Assembly: GCA_030068145.1 (NCBI GenBank)
Contig: JAPJBO010001091.1
Span: forward strand, 1-64,000
From: Diplonema papillatum
Taxonomy: Eukaryota; Euglenozoa; Diplonemea; Diplonemida; Diplonemidae
Direction of reading: 5' to 3'
Length of the DNA: 64,000 nt
Shown: positions 1-8,476 of the stretch, piece after piece
How positions within the stretch are numbered: position 1 is the stretch's first letter
Layout: each line of letters opens with the position of its first letter
Notes under the pieces: model-generated
Told to the model about the DNA's origin: nothing
Databases searched by the model: none
What the model saw: the letters and a program-made list of their open reading frames with translations, nothing else
Position numbers and translations under genes: made by a program

Positions 1-175
1 GACCTCCATATGACCCCCATATGACCCCTATATGACCCCCATATGACCCCCATATGACCCCCATATGACCCCCAAATGACCCCCAATCTGACCCCCATAT
101 GACCCCTATATGACCCCCATATGACCCCCATATGACCCCCATATGACCCCTATATGACCCCCCCCCATGACCAAA
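1..175. repeat. TATGACCCCC tandem array
   Basis: Short tandem array with an 11-12 bp unit of the type CATATGACCCC, with small variants. The same array reappears in pieces down to about 3833, where it has been split by MITE insertions. It contains no coding sequence. Confidence 0.95.
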
Positions 176-400
176 AAGGTCGAGTTGGCGTCCTACAGGT
201 GAAGTATACAGGAATAAGGTGTGGATGGCGTCTTGATTCAAAAGGTCCAAAAAAGGTCGAGTTGGCGTCCTAAAATTTGTGAATCAAAAAAGGTCGAGTT
301 GGCGTCCGAGAGGTGAATGAATCAAAAAAGGTCGAGTTGGCGTCCTGTAGGTGGAATGAATCAAAAAAGGTCGAGTTGGCGTCCGAGTAGGACACCATCG
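176..400. repeat. GGTCGAGTTGGCGTCC interspersed tandem repeat
   Basis: About five copies of AAAAAGGTCGAGTTGGCGTCC are separated by variable 20-30 bp linkers containing GAATCAAAA. A related motif, AAAAAGGTACCGATGGCGT, occurs at 5450 and 6460-6555, so this is a dispersed family. No gene is seen. Confidence 0.85.
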
Positions 401-417
401 GGAACGGCGCCTGGAAG

Positions 418-1009
418 TCCCATTTCAGTGTGCTCGTGATTCGTTTGCAACACTAAACAGCCGTCTGCCAAACAGTCGCAATTGTGTGTGCAAAGTTGGA
501 TTGGGTGGTTGCGCCTTCGGCGCTTTAATCTTTTATTAAGGGAGATCGATCAGATTGTTCGCAGTCGATTTCAGTGTATGAGGTCCCTATTTCAGTTCAT
601 TTGCGTTTTGTTTGCAACACTCACAGTTCGTCTGCTTAGGAGCACTTGATTCCAGTGTATGGAAGACCCATTTCAGCTTGTTCATGTTTCGTTTGCAACA
701 CTAAACAGCCGTCTGCCTTAGAACAGTCGCAATTGCGTGTGCAAAGTCGGATTAGGTGGTTGCGCCTTCGGCGCTTTAATCTTTTATTAAGAGAGATCGA
801 TCAGATTGTTCGCAGTCGATTTCAGCGTATGAGGTCCCTATTTCAGTTCATTTACGTTTCGTTTGCAACACTCACAGTTCGTCTGCTTAGGAGCACTTGA
901 TTTCAGTGTGTGGAAGACCCATTTCAGCGTGTTCATGTTTCGTTTGCAAGAACAGTCGCAATTGCGTGTGCAAAGTTGGATTGGGTGTTTGCGCCTTCGG
1001 CGCTTTAAT
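418..1009. repeat. 251-bp tandem repeat, two and a half copies
   Basis: The unit contains CCCATTTCAG, GTTTGCAACACT, GCGCCTTCGGCGCTTTAATC and GAGAGATCGATCAGATTGTT. The offset between copies is 251 bp (558 to 809). The last copy is broken at 1010 by the insertion at 1016-1604 and resumes at 1611-1690. Diverged pieces occur at 45950-46060 and 47886-47945. The small open frame inside is a by-product of the repeat. Confidence 0.85.
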
Positions 1010-1015
1010 CTTTTA

Positions 1016-1604
1016 GCGTTATTTGTGGATTAGAAGGTCGGTATTTTAAAGTCTCCGGTTGACCGTAGAGGCTTGGGTATGGCGGGGGGTTGAGAAAAGT
1101 AAAAGAGTGCGACTCGTTTCGGGTGTTGTGTCACTCCGTTGTGAAACCTTGTGAAGTCCCCTAACGCGTTTAGAGGGTGCTTGGGTTTGGGTAGGGTGTG
1201 GTCGTTCTGCTGCGGCGTGAAAAGCCAGGAAGTTTCGACGCTAATCTTCGACTCTTGATTAAGTTCACCGGGTTGCGTGCTCGTCAGGAAGATCCCGGTG
1301 CCTGGCTTTTCTTCTGGGTGGTTTCGTGTTGATCGGCGGCTGTGTGTTACGAGGCACGGATTAGGGGATGAAAAAAGGAAAAAGAAATGGGGGAGAAAAA
1401 GAAGGGGGGGAGAGGGGGAGAGGGGAAGTTGGGGTTTTGAGGGTTGTCCTCGGGGTACGGGGGGGGTGGTTGGAGGGTTTGAGTGACAGAGGTTACGCTT
1501 GCGCTGTTCGCATGAAGGCTCGTTGGCTCGAAGAAGTGGAAGTAGCGTTGGTTATTGTTCGATGTTATTCTTACAGTCGTAAGATGTGATAAAAAAATTT
1601 TTTA
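1016..1604. mobile_element. 589-bp non-autonomous insertion (copy 1)
   Basis: This sequence interrupts the 251-bp repeat exactly, with CTTTTA on both sides (1010-1015 and 1605-1610) as a probable 6-bp target duplication. A nearly identical copy lies in reverse orientation at 57414-58006, and a rearranged third copy at 40990-41360. No terminal inverted repeat is visible. Inside, GAAAAGCCAGG (about 1220) pairs with CCTGGCTTTTC (about 1300), enclosing CACCGGG/CCCGGTG and TAATC/GATTA pairs, so the transcript could fold into a branched structure. A G-rich tract follows at 1389-1480. The family is not recognised. Confidence 0.75.
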
Positions 1605-1683
1605 CTTTTATTAAGAGAGATCGATCAGATAGTTCGCAGTCGATTTCAGCGTGTGAGGTCTCTATTTCAGTTCATTTGCGTTT

Positions 1684-2010
1684 CATGGTGGCTACTCGTG
1701 GCTGCTAGTGGCTACTGGTGGCTCCTGGTGGCTACTGCGGGTGGCTGCGTGTGGCTACTGGTGGCTACCGGTGGCTACCGGTGGCTACTGGTAGCTACTC
1801 GTGGCTACTCGCGGCTGCTGGTGACTACTGGCTGGTGGCTACTCGTGGCTGCTGGTGACTACTGGTGGCTGCTAGTGGCTACCGGTGGCTCCTGGTGGCT
1901 ACTGCCGGTGGCTGCGTGTGGCTACTGGTGGCTACCGGTAGCTACTCGTGGCTACTGGCTGGTGGCTACTCGTGGCTGCCGGTGGCTCCAACAACACCCA
2001 CGATTGCAGA
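1684..2010. repeat. GGTGGCTAC minisatellite
   Basis: Variants of a 9-bp unit GGTGGCTAC/T run through the interval. They give long open frames rich in Trp, Leu and Ala in several phases, which is expected of a repeat whose unit is a multiple of three and is not evidence for a gene. Confidence 0.9.
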
Positions 2011-2282
2011 GGCACTCGTGCTACCTGGTGGGGCACCCCCCCACCCCCAAATTTGGGGGGGGGGGGGGGTCCCCCCCGAAAAAAACTGAAAATTGTGAAA
2101 ACTGGATCTTCATGATGTGTCGACTTCCACTTTTAGCTATGTTCATGGTATCGAGGTGGTATAATTTTGGTACCATTTTGCTATGACGGCTCGTTGTGCC
2201 GGTGTGCCGAAAATCGTGCCGGCACAGGTGCCCGGCACGTTTTTTTCGGCACAATTGGCACAATCGGCACAGGGCCCACACT
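2011..2282. other. Non-coding stretch with homopolymers and GGCAC motifs
   Basis: Contains G and C runs at 2034-2078 and several GCCGGCAC/GGCACA motifs between 2190 and 2280. No gene is supported. Confidence 0.6.
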
Positions 2283-2344
2283 GCCCATATGACCCCCATA
2301 TGACCCCCATATGACCCCCATATGACCCCCATATGACCCCCATA

Positions 2345-2558
2345 TCATGCAGGGTCAAAACCTTGTGTCTTTTTGAAAATGGCAAAAAAAAAAATTCCGG
2401 AAAAAAAATGGGTCTTTTGAATTTTAAAATTTTGGAACAAACTCTGCAGTAATTTTTGAGGAAGTTGAGCAAATTTTTTTTTTTCCAACTTTTTTTTTTG
2501 GGGTCCATCGGCTCCGCAGGAGCGTTTTAAAAAGACACAAGGTTCTGACCCTGCATGA
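2345..2558. mobile_element. MITE copy A, TA target site
   Basis: A 214-bp element whose ends are TCATGCAGGGTCAAAACCTT and the inverse of the same sequence; the inverted repeats extend about 29 bp to GTGTCTTTTT. It is flanked by TA on both sides (2343-2344, 2559-2560), and removing it restores the TATGACCCCC array. The interior is AT-rich with A and T homopolymers and no coding. TA duplication points to the Tc1/mariner group of mobilising transposases; that is inference. Confidence 0.85.
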
Positions 2559-2734
2559 TATGACCCCCATATGACCCCCATATGACCCCTCATATGACCC
2601 CCATATGACCCCTATATGACCCCCATATGACCCCCATATGACCCCATATGACCCCTATATGACCCCCATATGACCCCCATACCCCCATATGACCCCTATA
2701 TGACCCCCATATGACCCCCATATGACCCCCATGG

Positions 2735-3105
2735 CATGTGTAAAATAGACGTAGCGCTACCTCTATTTTACATTGAACCGCAAAAAAACGCGGTTCAATG
2801 TAAAATAGAGGTCCTGACCTCTATTTTACATTGAACCGCAAAAAAACACGGTTCAATGTAAAATAGAGGTCCTGGGACCTCTATTTTACATTGAACCACA
2901 AAAAAACGTGGTTCAATGTAAAATAGAGGTCCTCAGCGTGGTTCAATGTAAAATAGAGGTCCCAGGACCTCTATTTTAGATTGAACCGTGTTTTTTTGCA
3001 GTTCAATGTAAAATAGAGGTCAGGACCTCTATTTTACATTGAACCGCGTTTTTTTGCGGTTCAATGTAAAATAGAGGTAGCGCTACGTCTATTTTACACA
3101 TGCCA
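2735..3105. repeat. Nested hairpin cluster (large palindrome)
   Basis: About six successive hairpins are built from ACCTCTATTTTACATTGAAC, an A7 loop flanked by CCGC/GCGG, and the inverse sequence. The whole block is also a palindrome: it opens with TGGCATGTGTAAAATAGACG and closes with the inverse of that sequence. No coding. Such a block can form cruciforms in DNA or long double-stranded RNA if transcribed. Confidence 0.85.
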
Positions 3106-3122
3106 CCCCCATATGACCCCTA

Positions 3123-3337
3123 TCATGCAGGGTCAGAACCTTGTGTCTTTTTGGAAATGGCCAAAAAAAAATTTCCGGAAAAAAAATGGGTTTTTTGAAT
3201 TTTAAAAGTTTGGAACAAACTCTGCAGTAATTTTTGAGGAAGTTGAGCAAGTTTTTTTTTTTCCCAAAAATTTTTTTAGGGCTCCATCGGCCCCGCGGGA
3301 GCGTTTTAAAAAGACACAAGGTTTTGACCCTGCATGC
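3123..3337. mobile_element. MITE copy B, TA target site
   Basis: Same family as the copy at 2345-2558, 215 bp, flanked by TA at 3121-3122 and 3338-3339. The last base of the right terminus is C instead of A. Confidence 0.85.
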
Positions 3338-3532
3338 TATATGACCCCCATATGACCCCCATATGACCCCTATATGACCCCATATGACCCCCATATGACC
3401 CCCATATGACCCCTATATGACCCCATATGACCCCCATATGACCCCTATATGACCCCATATGACCCCATATGACCCCATATGACCCCTATATGACCCCCAT
3501 ATGACCCCCATATGACCCCCATATGACCCCTA

Positions 3533-3746
3533 TCATGCAGGGTCAAAACCTTGTGTCTTTTTGAAAATGGCAAAAAAAAATTTCCAGAAAAAAAATGGGT
3601 TTTTTGAATTTTAAAAGTTTGGAACAAACTCTGCAGTAATTTTTGAGGAAGTTGAGCGAAATTTTTTTTTTTCCAAAATTTTTTTTTGGGGTCCATCGGC
3701 CCCGCGGGAGCGTTTTAAAAAGACACAAGGTTCTGACCCTGCATGC
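3533..3746. mobile_element. MITE copy C, TA target site
   Basis: Same family, 214 bp, flanked by TA inside the TATGACCCCC array. It shares the altered right terminal base with the copy at 3123-3337, so these two are probably related by array duplication. Confidence 0.85.
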
Positions 3747-3833
3747 TATATGACCCCATATGACCCCCATATGACCCCCATATGACCCCCATATGACCCC
3801 TATATGACCCCCATATGACCCCCATATGACCCC

Positions 3834-4076
3834 CACCCACCCACACCACCCATTAACACCACTCACCCATCTCACTCAACCCACCCACCTCACTTCACAC
3901 CACGCACACCCACCTCACTCACACCACACCACCCACCTCACCCACCCCACTCTCACCCACACCAGCCACTCACACCCATCTCACTCACCCATACCACCCA
4001 TTCACACCCACCCCAATCACCACACCCACCACATCCACACCACCTCACCCCACATCCCCACCACCTCACTCACCCC
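3834..4076. repeat. CAC/CCA-rich low-complexity tract
   Basis: Simple sequence of CACCCAC, CACTCAC and CACACC variants, almost free of G. The open frame rich in His, Pro and Thr is compositional. Confidence 0.8.
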
Positions 4077-4320
4077 AGTTTTTTTGACCATATTGATCCA
4101 GTTTTTTTTGATCCAGTTTTTTTTGATCCAGGCATACCCACCTGAAAAAAACTGGATCAAAGTTTGATCCAGGTGTACCCACCTGAAAAAAACTGGATCA
4201 ACTTTTCTGGTCGAAAAACTGGATCAATAAAAACTGGATCAAAAAGTTGATCCAGTTTTTTTGGCCATATTGATCCAGTTTTTATTGATCCAGATTGGGT
4301 TGATCCAGACCCGCCATGAT
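4077..4320. repeat. TTGATCCAGTTTTTT repeat in both orientations
   Basis: Repeats of TTGATCCAGTTTTTTT occur at 4077-4135 and 4232-4310, and inverse copies (AAAAAACTGGATCAA) between 4143 and 4245. The block can fold back on itself. No gene. Confidence 0.8.
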
Positions 4321-4332
4321 ATGACCCCTATA

Positions 4333-5429
4333 TCATGCAGGGTCAAAACCTTGTGTCTTTTTGGAAATGGCCAAAAAAAGATTTCTGGAAAAAAAATGGG
4401 TTTTTTGAATTTTAAAAGTTTGGAACAAACTCTGCAGTAATTTTTGAGGAAGTTGAGCAAATTTTTTTTTTTCCAAAAAGTTTTTTAGGGCTCCATCGGC
4501 CCCGCGGGAGCGTTTTAGCATGCAGGGTCAAAACCTTGTGTCTTTTTGAAAATGGCAAAAAAAAATTTTCCGGAAAAAAATTGGGTTTTTTGAATTTTAA
4601 AAGTTTGGAACAAACTCTGCAGTAATTTTTGAGGAAGTTGAGCAAAAAAAAAAATTTCCAACATTTTTTTTGGGGCTCCATCGGCCCTGCAGGAGCGTTT
4701 TAAAAAGACACAAGGTTTTGACCCTGCATGTTAGAAAGACACAAGGTTTTGACCCTGCATGTTAAAACGCTCCCACGGGGCCGATGGAGCCCTAAAAATT
4801 TTTTTGGAAAAAAAAAATTTTGCTCAACTTCCTCAAAAATTACTGCAGAGTTTGTTCCAAACTTTTAAAATTCAAAAAACCCATTTTTTTTCCAGAAATC
4901 TTTTTTTGGCCATTTCCAAAAAGACACAAGGTTTTGACCCTGCATGATATGGGGGGTCATATCATGCAGGGTCAAAACCTTGTGTCTTTTTAAAACGCTC
5001 CCGCAGGGCCGATGGAGCCCTAAAAATTTTTTTGGAAAAAAAAAAATTGCTCAACTTCCTCAAAAATTACTGTAGAGTTTGTTCCAAACTTTTAAAATTC
5101 AAAAAACCCAATTTTTTTCCGGAATTTTTTTTTTTGCCATTTTCAAAAAGACACAAGGTTTTGACCCTGCATGATATAGGGGTCATATCATGCAGGGTCA
5201 GAACCTTGTGTCTTTTTAAAACGCTCCCGCGAGGCCGGTGGCCCCCAAAAAAAATTTTTGGAAAAAAAATTTTGCTCAACTTCCTCAAAAATTACCGCAG
5301 AGTTTGTTCCAAAATTTTAAAATTCAAAAAACCCAATTTTTTTCCAGAAATCTTTTTTTGGCCATTTCCAAAAAGACACAAGGTTTTGACCCTGCATGTT
5401 AAAAAGACACAAGGTTTTGACCCTGCATG
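4333..5429. mobile_element. Cluster of five further MITE copies, some truncated
   Basis: Copies of the TCATGCAGGGTC MITE at about 4333-4517 (right end lost), 4519-4730, 4762-4948 (inverted interior, left end lost), 4962-5174 and 5188-5398, with solo termini at 4731-4760 and 5400-5429. Several are joined end to end without intervening array, which suggests insertion into, or recombination between, MITE ends. No coding sequence. Confidence 0.8.
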
Positions 5430-5492
5430 ATATGACCCCCATATGACCCAAAAAAGGTACCGATGGTGTCATACAAGTGAAATGAATCAAAA

Positions 5493-6427
5493 GGGTTTAT
5501 TCCCTTATAGCCACCACGATTTTTTTTTATTCCCTTATAGCCACGAAAAAAGAATTTTATTCCCTTATAGCCACGTCAATGTTTTTTATTCCCTTACAGC
5601 CACCACATGTTTTTAAATTCCCCTATAGCCACGGAAAAAGAATTTTATTCCCTTATAGCCACGAAAAAAGAATTTTATTCCCTTATAGCCACGAAAAAAG
5701 AATTTTATTCCCTTACAGCCACGAAAAAAGAATTTTATTCCCTTATAGCCACGGGAAAAGAATTTTATTCCCTGACCAGCCTGGACAGCCTGTACCACCC
5801 AACCAGACAAGTCAACCAGTCCTGGTTGCACCAGACACTAAGTCCTGGCTTTAAGGTATCAACGGCAAGGGTCCTCTGAGTCGTGGTTTCAAGGGGAGTT
5901 TTCCCCTGTGAAGGGGCCCCTCAACAGTTTTCATAACACGGCATCGTAGGTCAAGAAACGGATAAGTGTGTGTTCCTTCTATTTCAGTCTGAACTGCATT
6001 TTGCATCCCCTCCCTCTCCCTCGGATAGAATGCAAAGGACCAATTTTATGATCGGAAATCAGGCAGCAAGCCTCACGATGTATGGGGACGACAGGGGTAT
6101 CCTCCTCAGAACTCTCGTGGAGGTAGGAACATAGTTTTAGACTGATCTTGCGAGGGGTGGGCACCCTATGAACACGAACAGGAGAAGGTGGCTCTCCAGG
6201 AATAAAATTATTTTTCCGTGGCTATAAGGGAATAAAATTCTTTTTCGTGGCTATAAGGGAATAAAATTCTTTTTTCGTGGCTATAAGGGAATAAAATTCT
6301 TTCGTGGTGGCTATAAGGGAAAAAAAAAACGGTTGTAGTCAGTTCGTGGCTATAAGGGAATGAAATTCTTTTTTCGTGGCTATAAGGGAATATTGAAAAT
6401 ACCGGGTGGCTATAAGATAATTTGCCC
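5493..6427. mobile_element. GGG-ended inverted-array element, 935 bp
   Basis: Flanked by the 9-bp direct repeat GAATCAAAA (5484-5492 and 6428-6436). The ends are GGGTTTATTCCCTTATAGCC and, inverted, GGGCAAATTATCTTATAGCC. The subterminal regions are arrays of TTCCCTTATAGCCAC units (5497-5772) and the same units inverted (6205-6420). The core (5775-6200) is unique and I recognise no protein in it. Structure and target length suggest a non-autonomous DNA transposon, possibly Mutator-like. Confidence 0.75.
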
Positions 6428-6562
6428 GAATCAAAAAAGTGTCATGATTCAAAAGGTCCAAAAAAGGTACCGATGGCGTACGAGAATATGTGAATCAAAA
6501 AAGGTACCGATGGTGTACGGAGGATGAATGAATCAAAAAAGGTACCGATGGCGTCATACAGG
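6428..6562. repeat. AAAAAGGTACCGATGGCGT repeat
   Basis: Three copies of AAAAAAGGTACCGATGGYGT with GAATCAAAA linkers, related to the block at 176-400 and to 5450-5470. No gene. Confidence 0.75.
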
Positions 6563-6709
6563 GAATCCGTCAGCGTCAACAGCTTGGCACAGAGTTATTC
6601 AACCAGAACGGGAAGAAGAGGGGAAACTGTGTCTTGTACTATGTACTTAACAAGAGAGGAACTCACGAGTGGGGCATTGCGCCGCTTGCACGTTTGCAGC
6701 GACCGTCAG
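6563..6709. repeat. Terminal repeat B2 of YR retroelement 2
   Basis: 147 bp nearly identical to 6826-6972. In the minus-strand orientation of the element it is the outermost repeat. It corresponds in position to the B2 repeat of element 1 at 8069-8198. Confidence 0.75.
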
Positions 6710-6711
6710 AA

Positions 6712-6729
6712 GGGGGAGGGATGGGTGGG
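6712..6729 (+). other. G-quadruplex motif between terminal repeats of element 2
   Basis: GGGGGAGGGATGGGTGGG, four G runs with loops of 1-2 bases, two bases from the inner edge of repeat B2. Relative to the element's coding strand the tract is C-rich. The same arrangement is seen at 8199-8215 and 7730-7745. Confidence 0.8.
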
Positions 6730-6825
6730 AAAAGTGATTGCTCTGTGCCGCCCCCCTAAACCCAACCTGTTCGGCTGTGTTGTTCAAGTGACTTGACTTG
6801 TCTGGAGTTCCCCAGTGAACTGCGA

Positions 6826-6972
6826 GAATCCGTCAGTGTCAACAGCTAGGCGCAGAGTTATTCAACCAGAACGGGAAGAAGAGGGGAAACTGTGTCTTGT
6901 ACTATGTACTTAACAAGAGAGGAACTCACGAGTGGGGCATTGCGCCGCTTGCACGTTTGCAGCGACCGTCAG
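6826..6972. repeat. Terminal repeat B1 of YR retroelement 2
   Basis: 147 bp copy lying directly downstream of the RNase H end of element 2 in the minus direction. It differs from 6563-6709 at a few positions only, implying a fairly recent origin or homogenisation. Confidence 0.75.
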
Positions 6973-7339
6973 CCGCCACCCCATCGCCAGTTAAGAAAGC
7001 CCCGATTGCTTGTGCGACCTCCTGCACAAGTGCAGGGGAAGCTAGTCGAGATGGGTGCACACGAGAGGGTAGGTCAGCTGGGTTGTCCCCAGATTTCACC
7101 CAGCGTATCGACCATGTGCAATTGAGCTCCTGGAGGATGTGTATCGCTGCCATTACGGCCTGATTCAACGCGAATGATCGCGAGCTCACTCCTTTCCTTG
7201 CTGCTCCCATCACTGTGGTGTTGTCCACCCGTATGTCTAAGTGGGAACCCCGGAGTGATTCCGGTAAACGAGACAAGGTTTCTTTTAAGGCCCATGCCTC
7301 TAAGACATTGATATGTTCATCTGCCCTCAGTTTATCTCG
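6926..7339 (-). pseudogene. RNase H C-terminal half of YR retroelement 2
   Basis: The minus-strand translation gives EHINVLEAWAL, then RVDNTTVMGAARKG, then WVKSGDNPADLPSR. These match the corresponding parts of the intact RNase H at 8477-8800 (HINELEARAL, VFVDNTTV, WVKSASNPADLPSR) and supply the catalytic Glu and two Asp. The N-terminal half is at 7883-8068. With the 543-bp insert removed, the junction reads KWEFRDKLRADEHIN in frame, so the domain was intact before the insertion. Confidence 0.85.
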
Positions 7340-7882
7340 TAGTTTAACTGAGGGAATTCCGATATTGCAAGCATACCTTCACAGGTTCCCCCTCCCCGTT
7401 TACACACAACACGTCCCGTTCTTCTTTGCGGATTTACCTACCCGCATGTCGCCCCAGCTGCTTTCTTCCAGGAATGGAAAGAGGGTAGTTGAACAAGCGT
7501 TGCGGAAGTTTTTTACACGCGATGGGGTTCGTTCTCGTTCGGAAGGTTAGGGTCATCCTGCCCGGCCGAGACGATTTCCCCTTCGCTTCTTTACTGCGCG
7601 TCCCCTTTCCGTTCACATGCATGCAAGATGGAATTCTCGTAGTTTAACTGAGGGAATTCCGATATTGCAAGCATACCTTCACAGGTTCCCCCTCCCCGTT
7701 TACACACAACACGTCCCGTTCTTCTTTTTCCCTCCCTCCCCACCCTGGTTCGTTCGGAAGTTTTTTACACGCGATGGGGTTCGTTCTCGTTCGGAAGGTT
7801 AGGTTCATCCTGCCCGGCCGAGACGATTTCCCCTTCGCTTCTTTACTGCGCGTCCCCTTTCCGTTCACATGCATGCAAGATG
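7340..7882. mobile_element. 543-bp non-autonomous element with split direct repeats
   Basis: Two similar units in tandem: A1 (7340-7427), a 75-bp unique core, B1 (7503-7639), A2 (7640-7727), a 27-bp spacer, and B2 (7755-7882). A1/A2 and B1/B2 are almost identical. The spacer holds a C-rich tract (7730-7745) that is a G-quadruplex motif on the minus strand. It sits inside the RNase H of element 2 and its removal restores that frame with no evident target duplication, as expected for tyrosine-recombinase insertion. No protein is encoded. It is probably mobilised by an autonomous YR element. Confidence 0.75.
7730..7745 (-). other. G-quadruplex motif in the mini-element spacer
   Basis: On the minus strand this reads GGGTGGGGAGGGAGGG with single-base loops. 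It lies in the 27-bp spacer between repeats A2 and B2 of the 543-bp element. Confidence 0.8.
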
Positions 7883-8068
7883 GAATTCCCACTTGTCTCC
7901 AACGACCATCATCTCGGCCGTGGTCCGGTTTACAATTACCCCTCCCCAGCCGGACAAAGAGGCATCAACAAAGACCGTTGCTGCCGGCTCTTGTGAGCCC
8001 TGTTGCATCCTTCTTGACCTCTTTACCGCGTTTCTCCATCGCTGCAGTTCCCGCCTTGCGGACGGAGG
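7883..8068 (-). pseudogene. RNase H N-terminal half of YR retroelement 2
   Basis: The minus-strand translation reads PPSARRELQRWRNAVKRSRR followed by TVFVDASLSGWGGVIVNRTT, the first catalytic Asp region of RNase H (compare TVFVDASLKGWGGVIVNR in element 1). The upstream coding is found at 12401 onward, on the other side of the nested element. The join at 12401/8068 reads FIPPSARREL in frame. Confidence 0.85.
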
Positions 8069-8198
8069 AATCATCTCTCCTGCTATTCTAGCCGCGTCAT
8101 AAACTCGAAAGGGAAGAGAAATGCGAAGCAACGGGCTGGTAAACACAATAACAAACGAAGTGAAATAACGAGAAAGCCTTGCGAACAACAAGGTCGCA
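8069..8198. repeat. Terminal repeat B2 of YR retroelement 1
   Basis: 130 bp matching 8336-8465 except for about one base (GTGAAATAACG versus GTGGAATAACG). It marks the 3' boundary of the element. Confidence 0.85.
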
Positions 8199-8215
8199 GG
8201 GGGAGGGAGGGCGGG
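8199..8215 (+). other. G-quadruplex motif between A2 and B2 of element 1
   Basis: GGGGGAGGGAGGGCGGG, four G runs with one-base loops, filling the whole 17-bp gap between repeats B2 and A2. Confidence 0.85.
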
Positions 8216-8258
8216 TTCTTTAAACGCTTTACGTTTCACCCACCACAACCACTACCCC
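8216..8258. repeat. Terminal repeat A2 of YR retroelement 1
   Basis: 43 bp beginning TTCTTTAAACGCTTTACGTT, identical to 12358-12400 at the 5' end of the same element. Confidence 0.85.
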
Positions 8259-8335
8259 TGGATCATGGTGTATGCTTGGAAAGTCACACCAGTGCGGCCA
8301 TATTCGGGTCGTTGATTCCCCCGATAAATCAGCAG

Positions 8336-8465
8336 AATCATCTCTCCTGCTATTCTAGCCGCGTCATAAACTCGAAAGGGAAGAGAAATGCGAAGCAACG
8401 GGCTGGTAAACACAATAACAAACGAAGTGGAATAACGAGAAAGCCTTGCGAACAACAAGGTCGCA
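8336..8465. repeat. Terminal repeat B1 of YR retroelement 1
   Basis: 130-bp repeat directly downstream of the RT-RNase H stop codon. It is separated from A2 by 77 bp (8259-8335) that I could not find elsewhere in the element. Confidence 0.8.
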
Positions 8466-8476
8466 TCCCGCCTCCA

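Larger units (their letters stand above)
2283..3833. repeat. TATGACCCCC array, interrupted
   Basis: Continuation of the array seen at 1-175, present at 2283-2344, 2559-2734, 3105-3122, 3338-3532 and 3747-3833. The gaps are three MITE copies and one hairpin cluster. TA steps in the unit serve as MITE target sites. Confidence 0.9.

Noticed and set aside
1653-2186. 177-codon open frame rich in Trp, Leu, Ala, Thr
   Set aside because: Produced by a 9-bp minisatellite that is open in several phases; no non-repeat domain.
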